7,278 bases of DNA from an uncultured Moraxella sp. (GCA_937889485.1 CALAPG010000069.1:1-7278); one strand, 5' to 3'; counted from the stretch's first letter, positions 1 through 6,939 are shown. Numbers and translations: made by a program. Notes: generated by a model from the letters alone, not told the origin.

Positions 1-273
1 TTTAATCAACAAAAAAAGTTAGTATAAAGAGGAATTACTTGCCACTAAAGCACAAATTGCTTAAACGGTTTTATTAATCCGATTAACTCAACTATTGCTC
101 TATAGGTTCAAGAAAAAACAGCTGTGGCTAAGGCTTTGACTCCTCAAACGGTTGCATAAATCCGATTAACTTAGCCACTGCTGATAAATTAAAAGAGAAA
201 TAGGCTATGGCTAAAGCGCTGATTGCTCAAACTGCTTCATAAATCCGATTAAATCGACCACTGCCGACAAATC
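1..273 (-). repeat. Tandem array of decayed serC 3' ends, 83-bp period
   Basis: The invariant 11-mer AATCCGATTAA occurs at 76, 159 and 242, exactly 83 bases apart. Around it a block of about 70 bases is repeated: 204-273 (the true 3' end of serC), 121-190 (54 of the first 70 aligned bases identical, no gaps) and a more diverged block about 38-107. A fourth, very degenerate copy runs off the left edge (1-37, one-base gap). Read on the minus strand in the aligned frame, the copies give similar peptide tails, each ending at a TAG in the same place: LSAVVDLIGFMKQFEQSAL (real SerC), LSAVAKLIGFMQPFEESKP and RAIVELIGLIKPFKQFVL. Because 83 is not a multiple of three, read-through of serC would not enter the next copy in frame, and I see no start codon with an RBS ahead of the extra tails. 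They are untranslated remnants or a tail reservoir. No serC terminator is evident here. Confidence 0.8.
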
Positions 274-1311
274 AATGGCATTGTAGATACTTGCGCGCAT
301 ACCGCCCACACTACGATGCCCTTTTAGATTTAATAGCCCTGCTGCTTGTGCTTGCTGTAAGAATGATTTTTCTAGATTGGTGTCTGCCAACGTAAATGGC
401 ACGTTCATGAGTGAGCGATGCGCCTTTGTAATTGGATTGTGATAAAAGTCGCTACTATCAATAAAATCATACAATGCGCTAGCTTTGGCAAGGTTCTGCT
501 GATAAATCGCCTCGACACCGCCTTGCTCAAGTAGCCATTCAAATACCAAGCCTGATAGATACCATGCATAAGTCGATGGGGTATTGAGCATCGAATCATT
601 GTCTGCTTGGTTTTTATAATCCAAAATACTTGGGCACATTGGGTGCGCTTTGCCCATCAAATCTTCTCTGACAATCACCAGTGTCAATCCAGCAGGGCCA
701 ATATTTTTTTGCGCGCCTGCATAAATCAGCCCAAATTTTGATACATCGATTGGGCGAGATAAGATACAAGAAGACATATCTGCCACAATCGGGACTTGTA
801 CATGAGGGACATCAAACATCGCCAAGCCGCCAATGGTCTCATTGGGGCAATAATGAAAATAATCGGCATCATCAGATAATTGCCAAGTTGCTGCATCTGG
901 CACATCGGTATAGTTAAGGGCTTTGCCCGATGCCACCACATTGATTTTGCCCAGTCCTGCTTGCTCACAACGCTGGGCTTCGCTGATGGCTTTTTTTGAC
1001 CAAATACCTGTGTCTAAGTAGTCTGCTTTGCCCTTTAATAGATTAAGTGGAATGGCAGAAAACTGCAAGCTTGCTCCACCTTGCACGAACAACACTTTGT
1101 AGTTGTCGGGGATTTGCATCAGTTTACGCAAATTTTGTTCAGCTTTGGTAGCAATCGATACAAACTCATCACTACGATGGCTCATTTCCATCACGGACAT
1201 ACCCGTGCCTTGCCAATTCAACAATTCCGCTTGGGCTTTTTCAAGCACAGCCGTTGGCATACTGGCGGGTCCTGCACAAAAGTTGTGAACACGTTGGTTG
1301 AAGCTACTCAT
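211..1311 (-). CDS. serC: Phosphoserine aminotransferase (3-phosphohydroxypyruvate transaminase)
   Basis: This is a cytoplasmic PLP enzyme that moves the amino group of glutamate to 3-phosphohydroxypyruvate, the second step of serine synthesis. In many proteobacteria it also acts on the erythrose-4-phosphate branch of pyridoxine synthesis. At 366 residues it is the usual size for the family (class V aminotransferase). Visible landmarks are the N-terminal NFCAGPASMP, HRS at 45-47, GGAS at 78-81, W104 in TGIWS, D178 in ADMSS, the PLP lysine K202 in AGAQKNIGPAG, and the C-terminal HRSVGGMRAS substrate-binding segment. The ATG at 1311 is preceded by AAGGA with 8 bases spacing. An out-of-frame ATG lies five bases upstream and stops after two codons (ATGCTATGA), overlapping the true start. 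The last ~20 codons are duplicated downstream (see the repeat array). It is the last minus-strand gene in the window, 101 bases after the holD-like gene. Confidence 0.97.
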   Translation of the reverse strand: MSSFNQRVHNFCAGPASMPTAVLEKAQAELLNWQGTGMSVMEMSHRSDEFVSIATKAEQNLRKLMQIPDNYKVLFVQGGASLQFSAIPLNLLKGKADYLDTGIWSKKAISEAQRCEQAGLGKINVVASGKALNYTDVPDAATWQLSDDADYFHYCPNETIGGLAMFDVPHVQVPIVADMSSCILSRPIDVSKFGLIYAGAQKNIGPAGLTLVIVREDLMGKAHPMCPSILDYKNQADNDSMLNTPSTYAWYLSGLVFEWLLEQGGVEAIYQQNLAKASALYDFIDSSDFYHNPITKAHRSLMNVPFTLADTNLEKSFLQQAQAAGLLNLKGHRSVGGMRASIYNAIDLSAVVDLIGFMKQFEQSAL

Positions 1312-1342
1312 AGCATGGTTCCTTTTTGTCGTCTCAAATCGT

Positions 1343-1372
1343 GATATATGTTATAACCACTTTAGCACACAA
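1343..1372 (-). promoter_or_regulatory. Possible weak serC promoter
   Basis: On the minus strand, TTGTGT (1367-1372) and TATATC (1343-1348) are 18 bases apart. A second -10-like box, TATAAC (1350-1355), lies slightly upstream but has no -35 at 17 bases. The matches are modest and serC could equally be read from upstream genes. Confidence 0.3.
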
Positions 1373-1412
1373 GGGGGTGTTGGGGGATAATTAATCCGTG
1401 TTTTCCTGTCAT

Positions 1413-2201
1413 CTAACTGGTTAGTAGCAGCCACAGTTGCCGCTTGTGGCGATAATCTGCTAGCATTTCTTCTAAATAAGGTAATCGCTCAATAGTCTGA
1501 TCTTGAAGGTACGAAGGCATTGGGGTTAGACAGCCAATTTTTATGGGGTGGTCAAATCCAGACTCATGATCCGTCTTTAGACGATATAAAAACCCACTAA
1601 AACCTGCCAGCGCCAAGTTAATGCCGCCCATAAGCTGTACGGTACTAGCTGGCAACTGCGCATGGTTTGCCAACATTGGGAATTTAAAAAACTGTGGCTC
1701 AGCGCTTAGGTTTGCAACTATTTGTTGCCAAAGCATGCGCTGGCGTGGCTGCTGCTGCAAATAGTTATCATCCACCAGCCAAATCCAATCATGAACTACC
1801 ACCGCTTGCAAATCCAATTTGGTAGTAGCGGCGTTCATCTCTGCCCCATTGACTGCTGGCATCGGCTGCATTGGTGGATTAAGATAGTTTGTAGATAGGG
1901 TTTTTTCAGTGGCTGCGTCTATGGCGACTGATACAGGCATCGCCACTGAAGTAGCCGCTGAGGTAGTTTTGACATCTACTGTCGCGGATAAAATCTCAGA
2001 GGGGGCATCTACACTGTCTGTGACAGGCGCATCCGTATACGCAATGTCTCCTGCTGGCTTAGGGGTATCTGCAAAAACATCTAACTCAGACATTTCGACA
2101 GGCGTAACTTGACTAACCCACCGTGTCACCCCCATTTCAGCCAACAGTTGGCTCTGCCATAAATAATGGCGTTTGTTGAGCGTATTGGCGGGCTGCGACA
2201 T
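1413..2201 (-). CDS. Probable DNA polymerase III psi subunit (HolD-like) with a long disordered linker
   Basis: The protein has 262 residues from the preferred ATG. Residues 11-28 carry a pattern R..LWQ.QLL.EMGVTRW that closely resembles the start of E. coli HolD (RRDWQLQQLGITQW), the peptide that contacts the DnaX collar of the clamp loader. Residues ~40-130 are rich in A, T, S, V, P and D, look unstructured and have no recognisable domain. Residues ~131-262 look globular: a hydrophobic strand (HDWIWLVDD), a helix with RMLWQQIVANL, a GGINLALAGF turn, then CLTPMPSYL and a terminal KRQLWLLL. The P..YL...KR..W ending resembles other psi proteins. The role inferred is to link the clamp loader to chi and SSB. 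The frame extends to a GTG at 2237, but no Shine-Dalgarno precedes it. The ATG at 2201 has only a weak GAG 11 bases upstream. Assignment is by remembered motif similarity only; a lineage-specific hypothetical protein remains possible. Confidence 0.55.
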   Translation of the reverse strand: MSQPANTLNKRHYLWQSQLLAEMGVTRWVSQVTPVEMSELDVFADTPKPAGDIAYTDAPVTDSVDAPSEILSATVDVKTTSAATSVAMPVSVAIDAATEKTLSTNYLNPPMQPMPAVNGAEMNAATTKLDLQAVVVHDWIWLVDDNYLQQQPRQRMLWQQIVANLSAEPQFFKFPMLANHAQLPASTVQLMGGINLALAGFSGFLYRLKTDHESGFDHPIKIGCLTPMPSYLQDQTIERLPYLEEMLADYRHKRQLWLLLTS

Positions 2202-2245
2202 GGTGATGAGTACTCGGTGACGGTAAAGCGATGGCACCTAATGAT

Positions 2246-2272
2246 GATGCGTTTTTTGGTGATGCGTTTTTT
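2246..2272. repeat. Short direct repeat upstream of the holD-like gene
   Basis: The 12-mer GATGCGTTTTTT occurs at 2246-2257 and again at 2261-2272, a period of 15 bases, in the spacer between aroC and the holD-like gene. It probably arose by slippage. On the transcribed minus strand it reads as A runs, so it is not a terminator. Confidence 0.5.
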
Positions 2273-2325
2273 ATCGAAGCCATCGGTATTTACCAATAGC
2301 GATAACCACGTACTAGGTACACATA

Positions 2326-3423
2326 TTAAATAATAGGCGACATGGGCATGACCACATCAGCATTTTGGGCACGGTGACGCAAATAGTGGTCTAATAAGAC
2401 AATTGCCAGCATGGCTTCTGCGATAGGCGTGGCTCTCACCCCGACACAAGGATCATGACGACCCTTGGTAACCATATCAACCAGATTACCCTGTACATCA
2501 ATACTTTGTCCTGGCGTGGTGATACTAGCGGTGGGTTTTAATGCAATCTGCACCACGATAGTCTGCCCCGATGAAATACCACCCAAAATCCCCCCAGCAT
2601 GGTTGGCCTTAAAGCCTGTTTGGGTAAGTTCATCACGCGACTCATGACCAAACTGACCCGCAACCGCCATGCCATCGCCAATTTCCACCCCTTTGACCGC
2701 ATTAATGCTCATCATGGCGTGGGCAATATCCGCATCTAGCCGATCAAATACAGGTTCCCCCAGTCCTACAGGCACGCCCGTTGCCAAGATGGTAAGCTTC
2801 GCACCACAGCTTGTACCTTGCGCGCGGCACTCAGTGATTAACTGCTCAAACCGTGGTAGCGCCTCAGGGTCTGCACAAAAAAATGGATTACTGTTGACAA
2901 ATTCCCAATTAATATCAGTCATTGCTTTGGCGTGTACGTTACCAATTTGGGTCACATAACCTTGCACCGTTACCCCTAAGCGCTCTTTCAATAGCTTTTT
3001 GGCAATCGCGCCTGCCGCCACACGCATAGCGGTCTCACGCGCTGATGAACGACCACCGCCACGATAATCGCGAAAGCCGTACTTCATACTGTAGGTATAA
3101 TCCGCATGATTGGGTCGAAAAGTGTCTTTGATATCACTATAATCTTTGGATTTTTGGTTAGTATTGCGAATTAGCAGCCCAATGGGTGTGCCAGTAGTTT
3201 TTCCCTCAAAAACCCCAGAGATAATTTCCACCTGATCGTCTTCGCGGCGCTGCGTAGCAAACTTTGACGTACCAGGTTTACGACGGTCAAGATCAACTTG
3301 CAAATCCTCAGCGGACAACCACAAATTTGGTGGCACCCCATCAATAATTGCCATAAGCCCAGCGCCGTGCGACTCCCCACATGTCGTGACGGTAAAAACT
3401 TGTCCGATGGTGTTGCCTGCCAT
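2326..3423 (-). CDS. aroC: Chorismate synthase
   Basis: This enzyme converts 5-enolpyruvylshikimate-3-phosphate to chorismate, the last common step to aromatic amino acids, folate and quinones. It needs reduced FMN and is a cytoplasmic homotetramer in the known family. At 365 residues it matches E. coli AroC (361) along its whole length. Visible landmarks are MAGNTIGQ at the start, GESHGAG with H19, the [15 protein letters not shown] segment, RPNHADYTY with the second conserved histidine, [38 protein letters not shown], the [14 protein letters not shown] loop, and [17 protein letters not shown] near the C-terminus. One small difference is Cys15 where many homologues have Phe before GESHG. The ATG at 3423 has an AAGG Shine-Dalgarno about 8 bases upstream. 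It follows prmB, as in other gammaproteobacteria, but after an unusually long 302-base gap. Confidence 0.98.
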   Translation of the reverse strand: MAGNTIGQVFTVTTCGESHGAGLMAIIDGVPPNLWLSAEDLQVDLDRRKPGTSKFATQRREDDQVEIISGVFEGKTTGTPIGLLIRNTNQKSKDYSDIKDTFRPNHADYTYSMKYGFRDYRGGGRSSARETAMRVAAGAIAKKLLKERLGVTVQGYVTQIGNVHAKAMTDINWEFVNSNPFFCADPEALPRFEQLITECRAQGTSCGAKLTILATGVPVGLGEPVFDRLDADIAHAMMSINAVKGVEIGDGMAVAGQFGHESRDELTQTGFKANHAGGILGGISSGQTIVVQIALKPTASITTPGQSIDVQGNLVDMVTKGRHDPCVGVRATPIAEAMLAIVLLDHYLRHRAQNADVVMPMSPII

Positions 3424-3725
3424 TTTTATACCTTATCTACCAAAATTGTCTAATTTTTTGCTATTTGAACCAGTTTTAAAAAAAACTTGTCAAAAAAAGC
3501 CACTGCTCAAACCTATAGGCGGCACGTTGTATTGGTGAAGTATTGCCATACTTGCACTAATGACTGATCTAGCCGTAATCGTCAAAAATCGTCAAAACGT
3601 GAAATAGTGCGCGCAAAGTATAGCAAAACTTCAGTCAGTTAACAATTTGCGCTGGGCTTTACTAACGGATGTTATGGGTGGCAAGCCCCCGTAACTTTAT
3701 TTAACCACTCACCAGAAAAAACACC
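3424..3725 (-). promoter_or_regulatory. 302-base prmB-aroC spacer; probable aroC leader/promoter region
   Basis: No gene is seen here. On the minus strand it contains a perfect -35 box TTGACA (3488-3493) about 65 bases before the aroC start, though only poor -10 candidates follow it. A 10-bp tandem repeat (3577-3596) gives two TTGACG boxes ten bases apart. A perfect dyad, AAGTAT-TGCC-ATACTT, spans 3538-3553. Together these suggest aroC has its own promoter and possibly an operator or small hairpin. A G/C-rich imperfect hairpin near 3672-3695, close behind the prmB stop, lacks a T-run on the minus strand. Confidence 0.4.
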
Positions 3726-4883
3726 TTAACGATTGATATATTGCGCAAAATACTCACGATATTCGATCAGCTCATCAAAATCCATGGCAAAAATACCATG
3801 CCCGCCATTGGCAAAAGTGAGCCAATCAAACTGAATTTCGGGATAAGCTTGGCGCAGCGCCCACTCACTGTCACCCACCTCACAGACCAACAGCCCATCG
3901 CGCGTTAAGTAATTTGATGCTTGGTACAAGATATGATGCACCAAATCCAACCCATCTTGCCCTGCCGCTAGCGCATGGTCAGGCTCATGCAAAAACTCAG
4001 GTGGCAAATCTGCCATTGTGGCGGCATCCACGTACGGTGGATTGGTGACAATAAGATCATACTGATTTTCTGCTGGAATTTTTTCAAACAAATTAGATTC
4101 AATCAAGTTGACTTGATGATGCACATTATGATGGTCTACATTCACCGCAGCAACGGCAAGCGCATTTTTATCAATATCACTGGCATCTACGCTGGCATCG
4201 GGAAAACGGCTTGCCAACGCAATGGCAATACAACCTGACCCTGTGCACAGATCTAAAATACGTTCGGGCTGGGCAAGCTGCTTGTCATATAGACCATGAT
4301 GATAAAAATTTTTCTCATCAGATCCTACGATTTTTTCAACCAAATCATTGGGCTCAAAATAAGGATAAAATTGTTGGCGAATCAGCTCAGCAATTGGCGA
4401 ACGGGGAATCAAAACACGCTCATCCACATAAAAAGGCAAATCGCAAAAATAAGCCAAATTAATCAAATAACTTAATGGTTTACGCTCTACAATACGCCGC
4501 TGTAACAGCGTTAACACCTCAGATTTTTCACTGTGGGTCAAGCGGCAATCCAAAATTTGCTCATCTGCTGACCAATCCAATGAAAGTGTTTGCAGCACAA
4601 TAGCAGACGCTTCAGCAAACTCATCAGTGGTACCTTGCGCCACCACCACATCATACTCACGAAGTTTACTCACCCCAAAACGGATAAAATCGCGGATAGT
4701 TTTAAGCGTTTGCTGAGCTTCCAAAAATTCCTCATGCATCGTATCTAACATATCACGATGCGCCACCGCTGCCTCATCTTCCGCCTCATTTTGACCAAAA
4801 TTAGCCATAACATCTGGCAGAACATGCTCAGGTAAGTTATCATCATTTGACAGGGATTGTGAAGAAAACGGCGCAACAGACAT
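3726..4883 (-). CDS. prmB: Ribosomal protein L3 glutamine N5-methyltransferase
   Basis: This is an SAM-dependent enzyme that methylates a glutamine side chain (Gln150 in E. coli) of ribosomal protein L3 during 50S assembly. Visible landmarks, numbered from the chosen ATG, are an N-terminal helical region (LKTIRDFIRFGVSKL), the linker YFCDLPFYVDERVLIPRSPIAELI, SAM motif I DLCTGSGC at 211-218, ASDID after strand 2, the catalytic NPPYVDAA starting at 281, and the GGHGIFAMD ending. It has about 385 residues against roughly 310 in E. coli. The extra length is an acidic N-terminal extension of ~50 residues and an insertion of ~25 residues before motif I. The open frame reaches a GTG at 4964, but a consensus-like promoter (4914-4942) lies inside that stretch, so the ATG at 4883 (weak TAGAG 8 bases upstream) is preferred. 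A later ATG at 4751 would give an E. coli-like length but has no visible RBS. Confidence 0.95.
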   Translation of the reverse strand: MSVAPFSSQSLSNDDNLPEHVLPDVMANFGQNEAEDEAAVAHRDMLDTMHEEFLEAQQTLKTIRDFIRFGVSKLREYDVVVAQGTTDEFAEASAIVLQTLSLDWSADEQILDCRLTHSEKSEVLTLLQRRIVERKPLSYLINLAYFCDLPFYVDERVLIPRSPIAELIRQQFYPYFEPNDLVEKIVGSDEKNFYHHGLYDKQLAQPERILDLCTGSGCIAIALASRFPDASVDASDIDKNALAVAAVNVDHHNVHHQVNLIESNLFEKIPAENQYDLIVTNPPYVDAATMADLPPEFLHEPDHALAAGQDGLDLVHHILYQASNYLTRDGLLVCEVGDSEWALRQAYPEIQFDWLTFANGGHGIFAMDFDELIEYREYFAQYINR

Positions 4884-4913
4884 GGTAAATACTCTAGAAG
4901 AATTTGGGCTAAA

Positions 4914-4942
4914 ATTATAATACACTTTGCTGCTTTTACCAA
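4914..4942 (-). promoter_or_regulatory. prmB promoter
   Basis: On the minus strand, TTGGTA (4937-4942), a 17-base spacer and a perfect TATAAT (4914-4919) precede the prmB ATG at 4883. Transcription would start near 4907, leaving a leader of about 24 bases. This argues against the upstream GTG at 4964 as the start codon. Confidence 0.65.
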
Positions 4943-4964
4943 TTATTTCATCAAATAACCGCAC

Positions 4965-4999
4965 TTATATGGTAACCACCGCATGGCACCATCATATAA
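4965..4999. promoter_or_regulatory. Imperfect dyad between divergent prmB and L,D-transpeptidase promoters
   Basis: TTATATGGT (4965-4973) is mirrored by ACCATCATATAA (4988-4999): nine pairs with a three-base bulge around a 14-base centre. It lies about 22 bases upstream of the prmB -35 and 90 bases upstream of the transpeptidase -35. It could be an operator or a chance dyad. A second small inverted repeat, ACAGG-N11-CCTGT (5063-5083), sits seven bases before the transpeptidase -35. Confidence 0.3.
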
Positions 5000-5089
5000 C
5001 ACCCCGCGCTGATCGTTACCTAGCTTTCCCAAAAAATACACCTTGGTTGAATTTTTTTAATGACAGGTGACGCCATTGCCTGTATTGGT

Positions 5090-5118
5090 TTAACATGTAG
5101 GTTATTTAGTTATATAAT
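5090..5118 (+). promoter_or_regulatory. L,D-transpeptidase promoter
   Basis: TTAACA (5090-5095), a 17-base spacer and a perfect TATAAT (5113-5118) form a strong sigma-70 type promoter. Transcription would start near 5125, giving an AT-rich 5' leader of about 75 bases. A TTGACC at 5141-5146 has no good -10 partner. Confidence 0.65.
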
Positions 5119-5199
5119 GATTAATTAATTTAAAAAAAACTTGACCCAACCGTCCTTTATTTACTTCATCATTTTTAGTGATAAAACTGAGTGTACATC

Positions 5200-6507
5200 A
5201 TGAAAAAATTGTTACTACCCACCCTAACTTGCCTGCTAGCAACGCATAGCTATGCAGCCGTAGATGCCCAATCGGCACCGAAAACTGCCAGCAAACCTGC
5301 CGCTACCAAACCCGTAGAAGCCCAAAAAACTGCTAGCTCACCCACACCTACCGCCAAGCTCAAGCCTGTCAACGACAAAGCGCCCACCAAAGCCAGTGCG
5401 ACCGCAAATACACCGCTTGCCTCAAAAACAAGTAGTGTAAACGCCATAGGCATCACCGAAGACGACAAACAAAATGGTATTGACAACGACTACACAGATG
5501 GCGCAGGCGTTGCTGGCAACACCTCTGAGGTAGTAGGCGACAACACCACCGTAGCACCTACCTTTGACCCCACCGCTGTCGGCAACAACAAAACCACTAG
5601 CACCAACTTTAACAACCTGAATCTATCAGAATACGCCCAGCGGGTGAACAGCGCAGACTGGCAATCTGGGCAAAAAGTCAACTCAGCCACCACCTTAAAA
5701 CTACAAGCCCTACTTGACTGGAACCACACCTCGCCAGGGCCCATCGATGGTGGCTGGGGCATGAATGCCAAAAAAGCCCTCAAGAACTTTCAAGCCATGC
5801 ACGGACTACCACAAGATGGACGTATGAGCGAAAAAGTCTGGCAGCTATTAAACAAAAATATTCCAGCCAACCAGCCCGTATTGGTGGGATATACCCTGAC
5901 TGAAGACGACATTAAAGGACCTTACCAAGCCACCCCAAGCGGCAGCGAAGCCAAATCAAAAATGAAAGGCTTGTACTATCAAGACATTCAAGAAATGCTA
6001 GCAGAACGCTTTCATATGGATATTCGCTACCTCAAAAAACTCAATGCAGATAAAGCATTTAAAGCAGGCGAAACCATTACGGTATTTAATCCAGGCGACC
6101 CTTTAAAACAAAAAATCACCCGCATTGTTGCCAAAAAATCCGATAACATCTTATACGCCTACAATGGTGACAAGCTGATCGCCACCTACCCAACCACAGT
6201 CGGTAGTAGTGACACCCCCTCACCCACGGGCACTTATACTATTGTAAACCGTGTCAAAAACCCGTGGTACCGCGCCACAAGTGGTGAAGGAAAGGACAAA
6301 AAAGTATTTATGTTACCCCCTGGTCCCAACGGACCTGTAGGGGTTGTATGGATGGGGCTTAGCAAACCCTCGTTTGGGATTCATGGCTCACCGATTCCAG
6401 AAGGCATTAGCCGCCAAGCCTCACACGGCTGCGTGCGCCTCACCAACTGGGATGTCTTAGAAGTGTATGCCAATGTCGATACTGGCACCAAAGTAGATTT
6501 GCAATAA
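5200..6507 (+). CDS. Secreted L,D-transpeptidase (YkuD domain) with peptidoglycan-binding domain
   Basis: This periplasmic cell-wall enzyme of 435 residues is expected to form 3-3 peptidoglycan crosslinks or attach proteins to the wall; which one cannot be told from sequence. The domains in order are: signal peptide 1-19 or 1-20 (MKK, hydrophobic core, SYA-A cleavage); low-complexity A/P/T/K linker ~21-75; acidic N/D/T-rich stretch ~80-140; peptidoglycan-binding domain ~155-220 with PIDGGWG and LPQDGRM; a degenerate LysM-like segment ~258-298 ending FKAGETITVF; and the YkuD catalytic domain ~305-435. Catalytic residues are H395 (GIHGSPIP) and C411 in SHGCVRLTNWD (408-418), all intact. The frame opens at a GTG at 5191, but the ATG at 5200 begins a proper signal peptide and has GAG eight bases upstream. 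The long linker probably lets the catalytic part span from its anchor into the wall. It is divergent from prmB and followed by a terminator at 6649. Confidence 0.93.
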   Translation: MKKLLLPTLTCLLATHSYAAVDAQSAPKTASKPAATKPVEAQKTASSPTPTAKLKPVNDKAPTKASATANTPLASKTSSVNAIGITEDDKQNGIDNDYTDGAGVAGNTSEVVGDNTTVAPTFDPTAVGNNKTTSTNFNNLNLSEYAQRVNSADWQSGQKVNSATTLKLQALLDWNHTSPGPIDGGWGMNAKKALKNFQAMHGLPQDGRMSEKVWQLLNKNIPANQPVLVGYTLTEDDIKGPYQATPSGSEAKSKMKGLYYQDIQEMLAERFHMDIRYLKKLNADKAFKAGETITVFNPGDPLKQKITRIVAKKSDNILYAYNGDKLIATYPTTVGSSDTPSPTGTYTIVNRVKNPWYRATSGEGKDKKVFMLPPGPNGPVGVVWMGLSKPSFGIHGSPIPEGISRQASHGCVRLTNWDVLEVYANVDTGTKVDLQ

Positions 6508-6519
6508 CTTTCTCCCCGG

Positions 6520-6566
6520 CCACGGTTGGCAAGGGATTTCTTCTACAGACGAACCCAAAACCGTGG
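6520..6566 (+). repeat. Inverted repeat in the L,D-transpeptidase 3' untranslated region
   Basis: CCACGGTT (6520-6527) and AACCGTGG (6559-6566) form a perfect 8-bp inverted repeat with a 31-base loop, 12 bases after the stop codon. There is no T-run after it, so it is not a terminator by itself. It could fold in the mRNA tail. A second pair, TTAGGT (6595-6600) and ACCTAA (6628-6633), follows. Confidence 0.4.
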
Positions 6567-6648
6567 TAACCGCCTATATAATACCGCGTATCGCTTAGGT
6601 GATTATGTTAAAGATTAAGGGAGTCGTACCTAACGGCAATAGAGGATA

Positions 6649-6682
6649 AAAAAACCGCTTACTTACAAGTAGGCGGTTTTTT
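6649..6682. terminator. Bidirectional intrinsic terminator
   Basis: AAAAAACCGC (6649-6658) pairs with GCGGTTTTTT (6673-6682). The stem continues through a T-G wobble and four more pairs to the loop TACA. Both strands end the stem with a run of T, so it can stop the transpeptidase transcript (plus, 141 bases after its stop) and the small membrane protein transcript (minus, beginning two bases after its stop). Confidence 0.9.
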
Positions 6683-6684
6683 GA

Positions 6685-6894
6685 TTACCGAGAAGAAGGG
6701 CGCGTAATGCCCATCATTTGCATTTTTTTTGCCACAACCCAAGCAATAGGAATAGAAACCAACAATCCCACAATTGCCGTAGCAATGATATGAGGAATCT
6801 CATCAAAGCCGACGACCAACGCAATTGTCATAAAAACACCAATCGTCACGCCTGAGGCGATCGTAAAAATCGCACTGAATAATTGCCAGTTCAT
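6685..6894 (-). CDS. Small two-helix inner-membrane protein, function unknown
   Basis: This 69-residue protein has two predicted membrane helices: about residues 5-28 (FSAIFTIASGVTIGVFMTIA) and about 36-55 (IIATAIVGLLVSIPIAWVVA). They are joined by a short acidic turn containing GFDEIP. The C-terminal tail is basic (KKMQMMGITRPSSR) and by the positive-inside rule would face the cytoplasm, so both ends are probably cytoplasmic. The pattern resembles short membrane proteins sometimes mislabelled 'CTP synthetase' in other proteobacteria; that is a remembered resemblance, and no CTP synthase feature is present. An excellent Shine-Dalgarno (AAGGAG, 5 bases from the ATG), an upstream promoter and a terminator right behind the stop indicate a real single-gene transcript. 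I do not recognise a function. Confidence 0.85.
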   Translation of the reverse strand: MNWQLFSAIFTIASGVTIGVFMTIALVVGFDEIPHIIATAIVGLLVSIPIAWVVAKKMQMMGITRPSSR

Positions 6895-6939
6895 AACTAC
6901 TCCTTAACATTACGTAAATTAATGTATCTTTTAGATATA

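Noticed and set aside
1..203. 83-bp periodic repeats considered as a CRISPR array or a mobile-element end
   Set aside because: The repeats are long, diverged and homologous to the serC coding end. There are no unique spacers between short identical repeats, no cas gene and no transposase.
1909..2112. Plus-strand open frame of 67 codons opposite the low-complexity linker of the holD-like gene
   Set aside because: It is antisense to the Ala/Thr/Ser/Val-rich linker, whose codons leave the opposite strand open. It has no RBS and no recognisable protein features.
2276..2310. Inverted repeat around GGTA-AA-TACC after aroC considered as a terminator
   Set aside because: On the transcribed minus strand it is followed by an A run, not T, and the stem has mismatches.
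3672..3695. Hairpin GTTA..GGG/CCC..TAAC after prmB considered as a terminator
   Set aside because: The stem is short and asymmetric and has no T-run on the minus strand, the strand prmB is read from.
5200..5259. Cys11 of the L,D-transpeptidase considered as a lipoprotein attachment site
   Set aside because: The sequence before it (TLTC) is a poor lipobox and the hydrophobic core continues past it. A standard Ala-X-Ala-like cleavage near residue 19-20 fits better.
5250..5783. Two minus-strand open frames opposite the N-terminal half of the L,D-transpeptidase
   Set aside because: They mirror the repetitive A/T/P-rich linker and peptidoglycan-binding region of a clear gene. There is no RBS and no family resemblance.
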